Shown here one piece after another: positions 37,150-45,821 of a stretch of 64,000 bases of DNA. Source of the stretch: an uncultured Kiloniellaceae bacterium. Its GTDB lineage: Bacteria; Pseudomonadota; Alphaproteobacteria; Kiloniellales; Kiloniellaceae. The notes under the pieces were generated by a model that was given only the letters and a program-made list of their open reading frames with translations, did not search any database and was not told the DNA's origin. The stretch lies in the NCBI GenBank assembly GCA_947500035.1, contig CANMQP010000016.1, positions 171,423 to 235,422 of the forward strand, in the 5' to 3' direction. Every line of letters starts with the position of its first letter. Position 1 is the first letter of the stretch. Made by a program: the position numbers and the translations under genes.

Positions 37150-38133
37150 ATGAAGCTTATGAAATCACTTATGGCGTCGGTGGCGGGAATCGGCTTGGCC
37201 GCATCCGTCACGGCCAATGCCGCCGCCGAGACCTGGGACATGCCGATGGCCTATTCCGCCACCAACTTCCACTCGGTGACCGGTGCGGAATTCGGTAAAT
37301 GCGTGACAAAGGGCACCGGTGGCGAGCTGGAAATCGTCACGCACCCTTCGGGCTCACTGTTCAAGGGTAACGACATCAAACGTGCGGTTCAGACCGGACA
37401 GGCTCCGATCGGCGAACGTATTCTCTCGGCCCACCAGAACGAAAATCCGGTCTTCGGTGTCGACTCTATCCCCTTCCTGGCAACTTCCTTCGAGGATTCG
37501 GAGAAGCTATGGGAAGCCGCTCGTCCTGAACTCGAGAAAATCCTGGAGGAGCAGAATCTGAAACTTCTCTATGCTGTTCCCTGGCCGCCGCAGGGCCTCT
37601 ACTTCAAAAAGGAAGTAAATGCCGTTGCGGATATGCAGGGCGTGAAGTTCCGGTCCTACAATACCGCGACCGCGCGTCTGGCCGAGCTGGCCGGGATGCT
37701 TCCGGTCCAGGTTGAAGCGGCGGAAATCTCACAGGCCTTCGCAACAGGCGTTGCCGAATCCATGATCTCCTCCGGCGCAACCGGTTACGACCGGAAGGTC
37801 TGGGAACATCTGACGCACTTTTACGAGGTCGATGCCTGGCTGCCGCGCAACCACGTCTTCGTCAACAAGGACTCCTGGGATGGTCTGGATGACGCGACCA
37901 AGAACGTGATGCTGGCCTGTGCCGACATGGCGGCTTACGCCGGTCTCTGGCGCTCGATCCAGTACACGGATTTCACACTGAAAGGTTTGCGGGACGGCGG
38001 CATGGCCGTGGCGCCTGCCGGTGACGCGCTGAAGGGCGAATTGCAGGGTTTCGGTGAAACCATGACCAATGAGTGGCTTGAGAAAGCCGGCGCGCAGGGC
38101 AAGTCGATCGTCGACGCCTTCAAAGCCAAATAG
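37150..38133 (+). CDS. TRAP transporter substrate-binding protein (DctP family)
   Basis: 327 residues with a signal peptide ending near NAAAET (residue 26). The DctP fold is recognised in AYSATNFHSVTGAEFGKCVTKGTGGELEIVTHPSGSLF, in the carboxylate-binding Arg region VKFRSYNTATARLAE, and in AFATGVAESMISSG. It captures an organic acid in the periplasm for the membrane subunits encoded next. A strong hairpin follows immediately, which would keep this protein more abundant than the permeases. Confidence 0.9.
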   Translation: MKLMKSLMASVAGIGLAASVTANAAAETWDMPMAYSATNFHSVTGAEFGKCVTKGTGGELEIVTHPSGSLFKGNDIKRAVQTGQAPIGERILSAHQNENPVFGVDSIPFLATSFEDSEKLWEAARPELEKILEEQNLKLLYAVPWPPQGLYFKKEVNAVADMQGVKFRSYNTATARLAELAGMLPVQVEAAEISQAFATGVAESMISSGATGYDRKVWEHLTHFYEVDAWLPRNHVFVNKDSWDGLDDATKNVMLACADMAAYAGLWRSIQYTDFTLKGLRDGGMAVAPAGDALKGELQGFGETMTNEWLEKAGAQGKSIVDAFKAK

Positions 38134-38141
38134 TTTGATTG

Positions 38142-38174
38142 AAATGGAGAGGCTTCACCGCCTCTCCATTTTTT
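38142..38174 (+). terminator. Rho-independent terminator/attenuator after dctP
   Basis: A stem of AATGGAGAGGC (38143-38153) and GCCTCTCCATT (38160-38170) with a 6-base loop is followed by a T run. It stands between the binding-protein gene and the permease genes, where partial termination is common in TRAP and ABC operons. Confidence 0.85.
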
Positions 38175-38246
38175 GAATCTGCGCTGAACCGGCGGGAACC
38201 AAACCCGCGCTGCCAGATATCTTCGGGAAAAAGCAGGGGGAAGTCG

Positions 38247-38774
38247 ATGCAGGCTGCCGGATCGGTTGTCCGCCGAACGTTGGACAGACTCTATTTCGGA
38301 TCAGGGGTAATTGCGGCCCTGTTTCTAATCGCCATTTTGTCGCTGGTCGTATTGCAGATGCTGGCGCGCTGGACCGGGAATGTTTTCCCCGGAGCCGCGG
38401 ACTACGCCGGGTATTGTATGGCCGCCGCGTCGTTCTTTGCCTTTGCTCACGCGCTTAATCGCGGCGCACACATCCGGGTCAGTCTCATCCTTCAGTTCGC
38501 CGGACGCTATCGGCGCTGGATTGAGATCTGGTGCTTTGCCATCGGCACCGGACTTGGCTGGTATTTGGCTTACTACGCATGGAAAGGCGCTTATTGGTCC
38601 TGGAAGCTGCATGATATCAGCCAGGGGCAGGACGCCACACCGATCTGGATTCCGCAGATCGCCATGGTGGTGGGGGCCATCCTCTTTGCCATCGCGCTGA
38701 CCGACCACCTCGTCAATCTGATTCTCTTCGGCGAACACCGCATCGATGCGGAAGTCGTTGAAGACCACGAATAG
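38247..38774 (+). CDS. TRAP transporter small permease (DctQ family)
   Basis: 175 residues from ATG 38247, with GGGGGAAG upstream; the longer frame upstream runs through the terminator. Four hydrophobic segments (about 17-40, 52-68, 92-112, 128-148), as in DctQ. It links the binding protein to the large permease. Nine bp separate it from the large permease gene. Confidence 0.88.
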   Translation: MQAAGSVVRRTLDRLYFGSGVIAALFLIAILSLVVLQMLARWTGNVFPGAADYAGYCMAAASFFAFAHALNRGAHIRVSLILQFAGRYRRWIEIWCFAIGTGLGWYLAYYAWKGAYWSWKLHDISQGQDATPIWIPQIAMVVGAILFAIALTDHLVNLILFGEHRIDAEVVEDHE

Positions 38775-38783
38775 GGGGCGGTT

Positions 38784-40100
38784 ATGGAACAGCTCGAACT
38801 GATCGCCATTTTCCTCTTCATTCTCTTCCTGCTGCTGGGCACAGGTGTCTGGGTCGGGCTCGCTCTGCTGGGCGTCGCCTTTGTCGGCATGGAACTCTTT
38901 ACCTCGCGCCCGGTCGGCGATGCCATGATCACGACCATCTGGTCGGCGTCGTCCTCCTGGACTCTGACGGCGCTGCCGCTCTTCATCTGGATGGGCGAGA
39001 TCCTCTTCCGAACGCGCCTTTCGCAGGACATGTTCAAGGGATTGACCCCCTGGATGGCGGGTTTGCCCGGTGGTTTGATCCACACCAACATCGTTGGCTG
39101 CACGGTTTTCGCAGCGGTATCCGGATCCTCCGCGGCGACCCTGACGACGGTCGGTAAGATGTCCATTCCGGAGCTGCGCAAGCGCAATTATCCGGAGCAT
39201 ATGATCATCGGAACTCTGGCCGGGGCGGCCACGCTGGGACTGATGATCCCGCCGTCGCTGACCCTGATCGTGTACGGTGTGACCATCAACGAATCGATTT
39301 CCAAGCTCTTCATTGCGGGTGTGCTGCCGGGCCTGGTGCTGGCCGGAATGTTCATGACTTATGTGGCGGTCTATTCGAAGGTCTCGTCGAAGTACAATCC
39401 GGATCCGGAACCCAAGACGAACTTTTTCGAAAAGATTGGCAACTCGCGCTTTCTGATCCCGGTGATCTGCCTGATCGCCGTGGTGATCGGCTCCATGTAT
39501 CTCGGCTTTGCGACCGCGACGGAGGCTGCAGCCTTCGGCGTGATCGGTGCACTGGTGCTCGCGGCGGGCCAGAAGTCTTTGAACTGGTCGACCTTTACGG
39601 AAAGCCTGATGGGCGCAACCCGGACATCGGCCATGATTGCGCTGATTCTGGCCGGTGCCGCCTTTCTGTCACTGGCGATGGGCTTTACCGGTTTGCCGCG
39701 TGCCTTGGCAGAGTGGATCGCCGGCATGGAGCTCACCCGCTTCGAACTGCTGATGGCGCTCCTGGTGTTCTACATCATCCTGGGGTGTTTCCTGGACGGG
39801 ATCTCGTCTGTGGTTCTGACCATGGCGGTGGTCGAGCCCATGATCCGGCAGGCCGGGATCGATGTGATCTGGTTCGGGATCTTCATCGTTGTCGTCGTCG
39901 AAATGGCGCAGATCACACCGCCGATCGGCTTCAATCTTTTTGTGCTGCAGGGCATGACCCGGCATGAGATGAGTTACATCGCGAAAGCCGCAATCCCCAT
40001 GTTCTTCATCATGGTCGTGATGGTCTTCGTCCTGATCTTTGTGCCCGAGCTGGCGACCTATCTGCCGGAGAATATGAACACGCGCCCGGGCAGTGGTTAG
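38784..40100 (+). CDS. TRAP transporter large permease (DctM family)
   Basis: 438 residues with about twelve hydrophobic segments. DctM signatures: GLPGGLIHTNIVGCTVFAAVSGSSAATLTTVG, LGLMIPPSLTLIVYG and TPPIGFNLFVLQGM. It is the sodium-coupled transport channel. The last gene of the island, followed by the convergent PAS gene. Confidence 0.93.
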   Translation: MEQLELIAIFLFILFLLLGTGVWVGLALLGVAFVGMELFTSRPVGDAMITTIWSASSSWTLTALPLFIWMGEILFRTRLSQDMFKGLTPWMAGLPGGLIHTNIVGCTVFAAVSGSSAATLTTVGKMSIPELRKRNYPEHMIIGTLAGAATLGLMIPPSLTLIVYGVTINESISKLFIAGVLPGLVLAGMFMTYVAVYSKVSSKYNPDPEPKTNFFEKIGNSRFLIPVICLIAVVIGSMYLGFATATEAAAFGVIGALVLAAGQKSLNWSTFTESLMGATRTSAMIALILAGAAFLSLAMGFTGLPRALAEWIAGMELTRFELLMALLVFYIILGCFLDGISSVVLTMAVVEPMIRQAGIDVIWFGIFIVVVVEMAQITPPIGFNLFVLQGMTRHEMSYIAKAAIPMFFIMVVMVFVLIFVPELATYLPENMNTRPGSG

Positions 40101-40132
40101 CGCTTGATCCTTTTCGGCGCTAAGCTTTCGTT

Positions 40133-40741
40133 TTACGGTCTGGCCGAAACCATGCTGAGGGCTCTGCAGCTTCTCGGCGTGGTTTCGCGCCGTTGCTGTC
40201 CCGGGTTGTTCTGAGTTTCGCAAATGATCGAGACCAAAAGCATGTCGGGCATACTGCGATCCTTCGCCATGGGCAGGATCAACCTTGCGAAGCAATCTTC
40301 ATCGCCATCTTCGTAGTCGGCGCATTCGCGGATAAAGACCGGTTGGCGAAAGCGGTACGGGAGTTCGTACACGCAGTTTAAATAAGCCGCGATGCCGGGT
40401 GTTTTCTGCTCGTCGACCAGCCGGCCTTCCAGGCGGCCGCCGGCGTAGGCCGGGAGTTTCGTTCCGATCAGGCGATAACGGAACTGTGGTCCAGGCTCGA
40501 TAATGTCGATGAGCCCGACATAAGGCAGCGCATGAGGGACCGCCAGCGGATCGAAATCCGACCGTGCTGGCAGATAGCTTTCTCCGCGGATCAGATCCCA
40601 GTATTCCAGGAGATCCCGCTGCACTTCGAAGGTCAATCGTGCGGCCAATTCGGTGAGAGAGATTTCGCTTCGCAGATCCAGATCATCTGCGGGCTTACGC
40701 AACATTGAAGCGGTCTCGGATAACAACCAGTCAATCGCCAT
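40133..40741 (-). CDS. PAS-domain protein (PAS_5 type)
   Basis: 202 residues from ATG 40741, which has GGAGGGGAA upstream. The central part (about 50-150, WDLIRGESYLPARSDFDPLAVPHALPYVGLIDI then FRYRLIGTKLPAYAGGRLEGR) matches the PAS_5 family of Alphaproteobacteria, small cytoplasmic proteins of unknown sensory role. No output domain is attached. It is convergent with the TRAP operon and divergent from the GMC oxidoreductase gene. Confidence 0.78.
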   Translation of the reverse strand: MAIDWLLSETASMLRKPADDLDLRSEISLTELAARLTFEVQRDLLEYWDLIRGESYLPARSDFDPLAVPHALPYVGLIDIIEPGPQFRYRLIGTKLPAYAGGRLEGRLVDEQKTPGIAAYLNCVYELPYRFRQPVFIRECADYEDGDEDCFARLILPMAKDRSMPDMLLVSIICETQNNPGQQRRETTPRSCRALSMVSARP

Positions 40742-40972
40742 GCGTTCCCCTCCCACGAGAGATGACAGCAAAAATACATCCAAAAGTCGCATTTGTAAAG
40801 CTGCGTTTCCGTTCGACGATTTTGACCTGGTCCCTGGATCCTTGCGCAGCCTTTGATTTTGCTGGGAGTTTTCTGCCGGGTCAGAGAAAGATGCGCTTTC
40901 TTGCTAGCAGCTCGAGCGGCTTGGTATCATCGCGATGATCAAGAAAAGAGCGCGGTACGAGAGGGGGGATTT

Positions 40973-42622
40973 GTGGAGTCAGAGGCTACAGAGCAAGACA
41001 TCAAGGATGTCGGCGAATTTGATTACGTGATTGTGGGCGCCGGCAGCGCCGGTTGTGTCCTCGCGAACCGTCTCTCGGCCGATCCGGATGTCTCCGTTCT
41101 TCTGCTCGAGGCCGGTGGCAAGGATGACTATCTCTGGATCCATATCCCGGTCGGCTACCTTTACTGTATGGGCAATCCGCGCACCGACTGGTGTTTTCAG
41201 ACCGAGGAAGAGCCCGGGCTGAACGGGCGTTCCCTCGCCTATCCGCGCGGCAAGGTGCTGGGCGGCTGCTCCTCAATTAACGGCATGATCTACATGCGCG
41301 GTCAGGCGCGCGATTACGACCAGTGGCGTCAGCTTGGCAATGTCGGCTGGAGCTGGGACGATGTCCTGCCGGTCTTCAAGCGCTCGGAAGATCAGGCAGG
41401 AGGCGCGGACGATCTGCACGGCAGCGGCGGCGAATGGCGGGTCGAGCAGCAGCGTCTGTCCTGGGAGATTCTGGACGCCTTTCAGGAGGCGGCGGCCCAG
41501 GCGGGAATTCCCAAGACCGGGGATTTCAATCGCGGCAACAACGAGGGCTGCGGTTATTTCCAGGTCAACCAGCGCAAGGGCGTGCGTTGGAATACCGCGA
41601 AAGCCTTTCTGCGCCCGGTGATGCAGCGGCCGAACCTGACCGTTCTGACCCACGCTCAGGCCAAGCGCTTGACCCTCAAAGGCCGCCGCGCGACGGGCGT
41701 GGAATTCTGGCACAAGGACGTCCTGAGCAAGGTATCCGCGCGCGGCGAGGTGATCCTGGCCACCGGCGCGGTCGGCTCACCGCAGATCCTGCAGCTTTCC
41801 GGCATCGGCCCCGGGGAGGTCCTGCAGAAATTCGGCATCGAAGCGAAACACGAACTGCCGGGTGTGGGCGAGAATCTGCAGGATCACCTTCAGGTCCGTA
41901 CGGTCTTCAAGGTCAAGAACGTCAAGACTCTGAACGAGCGGGCCAACTCTCTCGTCGGTAAGGTGGGCATGGGGCTGGAGTATATGTTCTTCAAGACCGG
42001 TCCGCTCACCATGGCGCCCAGTCAGTTGGGCGGCTTCGTCAAGTCGGACGACAGCCGCGAGACTCCAAACCTGGAGTACCATGTGCAACCCTTGAGCCTT
42101 GAGAAGTTCGGCGAGCCGCTGCACCCCTTTCCGGCCTTTACCGCCAGCGTCTGTAACCTGCGGCCCGAGAGCCGCGGCTCCATCCATATCAAGTCGCCGG
42201 ACCCCCGCGTGCAGCCGGCCATCCGCCCGAACTATCTCTCCGCCCCGGCGGACCGGAAGGTTGCCGCCCAGGCGATCCTGCTGACCCGCGAGATCTGCCG
42301 GCAACCGGCCCTTGCGCGTTATGAACCCGAGGAGTTTAAACCCGGGCCGCATATTGCCGATGAAGAAGCCCTGGCGGTCGCGGCTGGCGATATTGCAACG
42401 ACCATTTTCCATCCCGTGGGCACCTGCAAGATGGGGCATGACCCTATGGCAGTGGTCGATGACCGGCTCCGGGTGCAAGGCATCGAGGGGTTGCGGGTGG
42501 TCGATGCTTCCATCATGCCGACCATCACCAGCGGCAACACCAACTCGCCGGTGATTATGATCGCGGAAAAAGCTTCGGAAATGATCCGGGAAGACCGGCG
42601 CATGGGAGCGGCGGTCGCTTAG
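40973..42622 (+). CDS. GMC-family FAD oxidoreductase (choline dehydrogenase-like)
   Basis: 549 residues from GTG 40973, with a GAGGGGGGAT ribosome site six bases upstream; the frame is open further but without such a site. FAD-binding [17 protein letters not shown] near residue 20, the GMC signatures [21 protein letters not shown] and [15 protein letters not shown], and the C-terminal catalytic block [10 protein letters not shown] with H and later N ([15 protein letters not shown]). It oxidises an alcohol. Choline, alkanols or polyethylene glycol are family substrates; no betaine genes are nearby. Confidence 0.92.
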   Translation: MESEATEQDIKDVGEFDYVIVGAGSAGCVLANRLSADPDVSVLLLEAGGKDDYLWIHIPVGYLYCMGNPRTDWCFQTEEEPGLNGRSLAYPRGKVLGGCSSINGMIYMRGQARDYDQWRQLGNVGWSWDDVLPVFKRSEDQAGGADDLHGSGGEWRVEQQRLSWEILDAFQEAAAQAGIPKTGDFNRGNNEGCGYFQVNQRKGVRWNTAKAFLRPVMQRPNLTVLTHAQAKRLTLKGRRATGVEFWHKDVLSKVSARGEVILATGAVGSPQILQLSGIGPGEVLQKFGIEAKHELPGVGENLQDHLQVRTVFKVKNVKTLNERANSLVGKVGMGLEYMFFKTGPLTMAPSQLGGFVKSDDSRETPNLEYHVQPLSLEKFGEPLHPFPAFTASVCNLRPESRGSIHIKSPDPRVQPAIRPNYLSAPADRKVAAQAILLTREICRQPALARYEPEEFKPGPHIADEEALAVAAGDIATTIFHPVGTCKMGHDPMAVVDDRLRVQGIEGLRVVDASIMPTITSGNTNSPVIMIAEKASEMIREDRRMGAAVA

Positions 42623-42641
42623 CTGCGCACTACATTGCGAA

Positions 42642-42673
42642 CCTCTCTCTCAAGGTCGCCCTCGAGAGAGAGG
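42642..42673. terminator. Bidirectional terminator-like hairpin between convergent genes
   Basis: CCTCTCTCTC (42642-42651) pairs perfectly with GAGAGAGAGG (42664-42673) across a 12-base loop, between the ends of the GMC oxidoreductase and GST genes. No long T-run is present, so function is inferred from position and stem strength. Confidence 0.5.
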
Positions 42674-42686
42674 CGCAGAAATCGGC

Positions 42687-43295
42687 TTAGGCTAAACCTT
42701 CGGCTTCTAAGGCTTCCCGAACCTTTGTCCGCCCGGCAACGCGCTCGAAGAACGCGCTGACCTTCGGGTATTGTGAAAGGTCGATATCCTTGTGTTTGGC
42801 CCAGGAGGTCACGACGAAAAGATAGGCGTCGGCAACCGAAAAGCGGGCGCCCAGAAGATAGTCGCGGCCGTCAGCAAAGAGGCTCTCGAGGTAGTCGAGC
42901 TTTCCGCCGATATTTGTCTTCGCGGCGTTTTGCTCGGCTTCGCTGGAAGAGGGCGAGAAGAGCGGTCCGAAGGCCTTATGGTATTCGGAGGCTATGTAGT
43001 TCAGATACTCCTGCATACGGGCGCGCTCCAGGCTTCCGGCGGCGGGCGCGAGCCCGCTCTCGGTTTTCTGGTCAGCGATATACTGCACGATGGCGGCGCC
43101 CTCGGTCAGAACCTCTCCATTGTCCAGGGCCAAAGCGGGGACATAGCCTTTGGGATTGATCTGGGCAAAGTCCGCACCGCTCGCGGTTTTCTTTTGCGCC
43201 AGATCGACCGCCTCGATCTCGAAGTCCAGACCCGCTTCGCGCAGGACAATATGCGGGGAGAGAGAGCAGGCGCCACTTGTGTAGTAGAGTTTCAT
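42687..43295 (-). CDS. Glutathione S-transferase, beta class
   Basis: 202 residues. The N-terminal thioredoxin-like domain begins MKLYYTSGACSLSPHIVLREAGL with the beta-class Cys at position 10, then KGYVPAL and EGAAIVQYIAD for glutathione contact. The C-terminal helical domain includes FSVADAYLFVVTSW. It conjugates or reduces electrophiles with glutathione in the cytosol. It lies 26 bp downstream of the nitronate monooxygenase gene and is probably co-transcribed with it. Confidence 0.92.
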   Translation of the reverse strand: MKLYYTSGACSLSPHIVLREAGLDFEIEAVDLAQKKTASGADFAQINPKGYVPALALDNGEVLTEGAAIVQYIADQKTESGLAPAAGSLERARMQEYLNYIASEYHKAFGPLFSPSSSEAEQNAAKTNIGGKLDYLESLFADGRDYLLGARFSVADAYLFVVTSWAKHKDIDLSQYPKVSAFFERVAGRTKVREALEAEGLA

Positions 43296-43321
43296 TTCGG
43301 AGATCTCCTTTGTGTCAGGTT

Positions 43322-44383
43322 TCAGGTGAGGTCTTGAAGAAGGGCGTCCATCAAGTCCGCGACATTGCGGTGTTTGAGATTCGGCGCAATCTGTCCGCTG
43401 TAGAGGGTGATGAGATCGCTGCGATTTGCCGCCACGGCGGCGGCTTTGATCTTGGAGACGAACCAGCCCTGTACCGGGAAGGGCGGAAGTTCTGCCGCGC
43501 GGGGGCGTAGCTCGTCGTAAAGGCGGTTCGGGATGACGCGCGCCAGGCGGCCGGTGAAGGAGCGAGACAGCGCTGTTTCCAGGATTGCGTCGTCATGCAG
43601 CAGAGTCCGGTGGGCATCGGTCGTGCCCGATTCATCGCAGGCCAGAAAAGCCGTGCCGATCTGGGCAGCCTGGGCGCCGAGCGTGAGAGCGGCGCGGACA
43701 CCGCGGCCGTCGGCGATGCCGCCCGCCGCGATCACAGGGACTCTGATCCGCCGCTCGATGATCTGCGTGAGCGCGAGCGTTCCAAAGAGAGAGTCCTCTG
43801 CCGGCGCCAGAAAGGAAGGGCGATGCCCTCCGGCCTCGAAACCGGTCGCAACAATCAGATCGACACCTGCGGCTTCCAGGACTTCCGCTTCGGCCATTGT
43901 CGTGGCGGCCCCGGCTGTTACGATTCCGCGCTGTTTGCACTCTGCCAAGACCTTGGCTGAAGGCACACCGAATACAAAAGAGAAGACCGGCGGACGCGCT
44001 TCGAGCAGCGCCTCGGCCTGCTCTTCGAAACGGTAGTGGTAGAGTTCTGGGGGCTCGGGTTTCTCCAGCCCCAGCTCGTCGAAGTAGGGTTCGAAAATCG
44101 GGAAGTAACGGTCGAATTCTTCCTGGCTGAGATGCAGGCCGCCCGGGTCGTGGTCCGAGACCCAGAGGTTCAGGGCGAAGGGCGCGGAGGTGGCCGCGCC
44201 GATCTCCTTTCGGAGCACGCCGATTTCTTCCGGCGCGATGATGTGCGCGCCGAACGAGCCCAGCCCGCCGCGGCTGGAGACGGCCGACACCAGCTCGACG
44301 CTGGAGATTCCGCCGCCGAAAGGACCTTGAATAATCGGATAGTCAATGCCGAGACGGCGCACGGCTTCGGTCTGAAAGGACAT
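43322..44383 (-). CDS. Nitronate monooxygenase-family flavin oxidoreductase
   Basis: 353 residues of the NMO/2-nitropropane dioxygenase TIM barrel. The start MSFQTEAVRRLGIDYPIIQGPFGGGISSVELVSAVSSRGGLGSFG and the FMN-binding GVDLIVATGFEAGGHRP, PVIAAGGIADGRGVRAALTLGAQAAQIGTAFLACDES are characteristic. Such enzymes oxidise nitronates or act as NAD(P)H:quinone reductases. A dyad 17 bp before its start and the HxlR gene divergent from it suggest direct regulation. Confidence 0.9.
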   Translation of the reverse strand: MSFQTEAVRRLGIDYPIIQGPFGGGISSVELVSAVSSRGGLGSFGAHIIAPEEIGVLRKEIGAATSAPFALNLWVSDHDPGGLHLSQEEFDRYFPIFEPYFDELGLEKPEPPELYHYRFEEQAEALLEARPPVFSFVFGVPSAKVLAECKQRGIVTAGAATTMAEAEVLEAAGVDLIVATGFEAGGHRPSFLAPAEDSLFGTLALTQIIERRIRVPVIAAGGIADGRGVRAALTLGAQAAQIGTAFLACDESGTTDAHRTLLHDDAILETALSRSFTGRLARVIPNRLYDELRPRAAELPPFPVQGWFVSKIKAAAVAANRSDLITLYSGQIAPNLKHRNVADLMDALLQDLT

Positions 44384-44399
44384 CTTCGCATTCCCTGAT

Positions 44400-44415
44400 T
44401 AAGCACTGATGCTTA
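44400..44415. promoter_or_regulatory. HxlR operator candidate (TAAGCA-CTGA-TGCTTA)
   Basis: A perfect 6-bp dyad with a 4-base centre, 17 bp upstream of the nitronate monooxygenase start, between it and the divergent HxlR gene. HxlR proteins bind short dyads of this size. The outer bases continue as an imperfect repeat. Confidence 0.5.
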
Positions 44416-44639
44416 TTAGGGAAATTGAGTATCTCTTGTAAACCTGGTAACTTTTGGTTATCTCATTATGTGGTTTCCGACCGGTAACCGGATTGACGGC
44501 ACCGGACTGGGGGATCGACCCTGATAAACCGTCGGGTTCGAACAACGATTGCGCTTTTTTGACGTCCTGCGGCAGCGATGTTCAGCAACAGCGCGGGACT
44601 CCCGGTGAGAAAGCGCGACGTTACGGGTGAGGTTGGGAA

Positions 44640-44993
44640 ATGGCTTTGCGAGTCAGAAAGAATAAAGCGCCGCCGGCGCCCGAAGGCTGCCCGCTGAGCG
44701 AGTGCATGTCGGTGCTGGGCGGTGCCTGGACGCCGAATATCATCTGGAATCTCTGCGGCGGACCACGGCGTTTCAGTGAACTCAGGCTCGATATACCCGG
44801 CGTCTCGGCAAAGGTGCTGACGGCGCGCCTGCGTGCGCTCGAAGCCAGCGGCGTGATCAGCCGCGAAGTGAAACCGACTTCGCCTCCGTCTGTCGAATAT
44901 GCCCTGACCGATCTCGGCAAAGAACTGATCCCGGCCATCGATGCCATCGTCCGCGTCGGCCACAAACTCAAGACCAAAGAGCGGGCCGGGTAG
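44640..44993 (+). CDS. HxlR-family transcriptional regulator
   Basis: 117 residues, the normal length for HxlR. The block CPLSECMSVLGGAWTPNIIWNLCGGPRRFSELRLDIPGVSAKVLTARLRALEASGVISREV is the HxlR winged helix, with two Cys residues (CPLSEC) at the N-terminus that may sense electrophiles or thiol oxidation, as in some family members. It is divergent from the nitronate monooxygenase and GST genes, which fit a role in electrophile defence. Confidence 0.92.
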   Translation: MALRVRKNKAPPAPEGCPLSECMSVLGGAWTPNIIWNLCGGPRRFSELRLDIPGVSAKVLTARLRALEASGVISREVKPTSPPSVEYALTDLGKELIPAIDAIVRVGHKLKTKERAG

Positions 44994-44999
44994 ACCCGA

Positions 45000-45812
45000 T
45001 TATAAGCGGTAAAAGCGCCGGGCGTTTTCGCCGAAGACTGCGGCGCGCTCGTCGCCGCTCAGATAGCTCTGCGCGAGATCGAACCAGCCTCGATAGTGTC
45101 CCGCCAGCCGGAGTACCGGCCAGTCGCTGCCCCAGACCAGACGTTCCGGTCCGAAGCAAGCCAGAAGATGCTCGACATAGGGCCGGACGCTGTCCGCGGT
45201 CCAGTCGGGGCCGGCCTCGGTGAGCAGGCCGGAGAGCTTGCAATAGACCGGGCCGCTGTCGGCGATGGCTTTTATGTCTTCTGCCCAGCCCGCAATGATG
45301 CCCTGGGCGATCAGAGGTTTCGCGCCGTGATCTACAATCACGCGCAGATCGGGATAGCGCGCCAATAGAGCCCGCAGCTGCTTGAGGTGTTGAGGCAGAA
45401 CCAGAGCATCGAAGCAGACCTCCTGCGCGATGACGGCGCGGAACGCCGCATCCAGTTCAGGCTTCAGCATCCAGTCCGGGTCGGCAATGTCCTGGATCAT
45501 GGGCCTGACCGATTTGAGCCAGGGAGATTTGCCAAGCCCCGCAAGGTCCTTGGCTGCGGTGGCTGATTCGAAGTCGATCCAGCCGACAACGCCCGCGATC
45601 TCAGGGGTAGACTCGGCGATCTCCAGAAGGAACTCGGTCTCCGCGATGGTTGGCGCTGCCTGGACTAAAACTGCCTGATCGATACCTTTGGCTTGCAGTC
45701 GCTGGCGCAGATCGGCAGCTTCGAAATCCCGGTAAATGACATCCAGGTCCGGTGTCAGCCAGCCGTAATCGCCGCGCGCCAAACGCCAGAGGTGTACATG
45801 AGCATCGATCAT
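45000..45812 (-). CDS. Amidohydrolase, L-fuconolactonase-like (COG3618)
   Basis: 270 residues. COG3618 metal-dependent hydrolase: MIDAHVHLWRL at the start, the late VIVDHGAKP, and the catalytic GSDWPVL near residue 230. Members hydrolyse sugar lactones such as L-fucono-1,5-lactone, or 2-pyrone-4,6-dicarboxylate. Last gene of an operon with a sugar ABC transporter and an aldose dehydrogenase, which favours a sugar lactone. It would open the lactone made by the dehydrogenase 10 bp upstream. Confidence 0.85.
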   Translation of the reverse strand: MIDAHVHLWRLARGDYGWLTPDLDVIYRDFEAADLRQRLQAKGIDQAVLVQAAPTIAETEFLLEIAESTPEIAGVVGWIDFESATAAKDLAGLGKSPWLKSVRPMIQDIADPDWMLKPELDAAFRAVIAQEVCFDALVLPQHLKQLRALLARYPDLRVIVDHGAKPLIAQGIIAGWAEDIKAIADSGPVYCKLSGLLTEAGPDWTADSVRPYVEHLLACFGPERLVWGSDWPVLRLAGHYRGWFDLAQSYLSGDERAAVFGENARRFYRL

Positions 45813-45821
45813 GGCCTTTCC

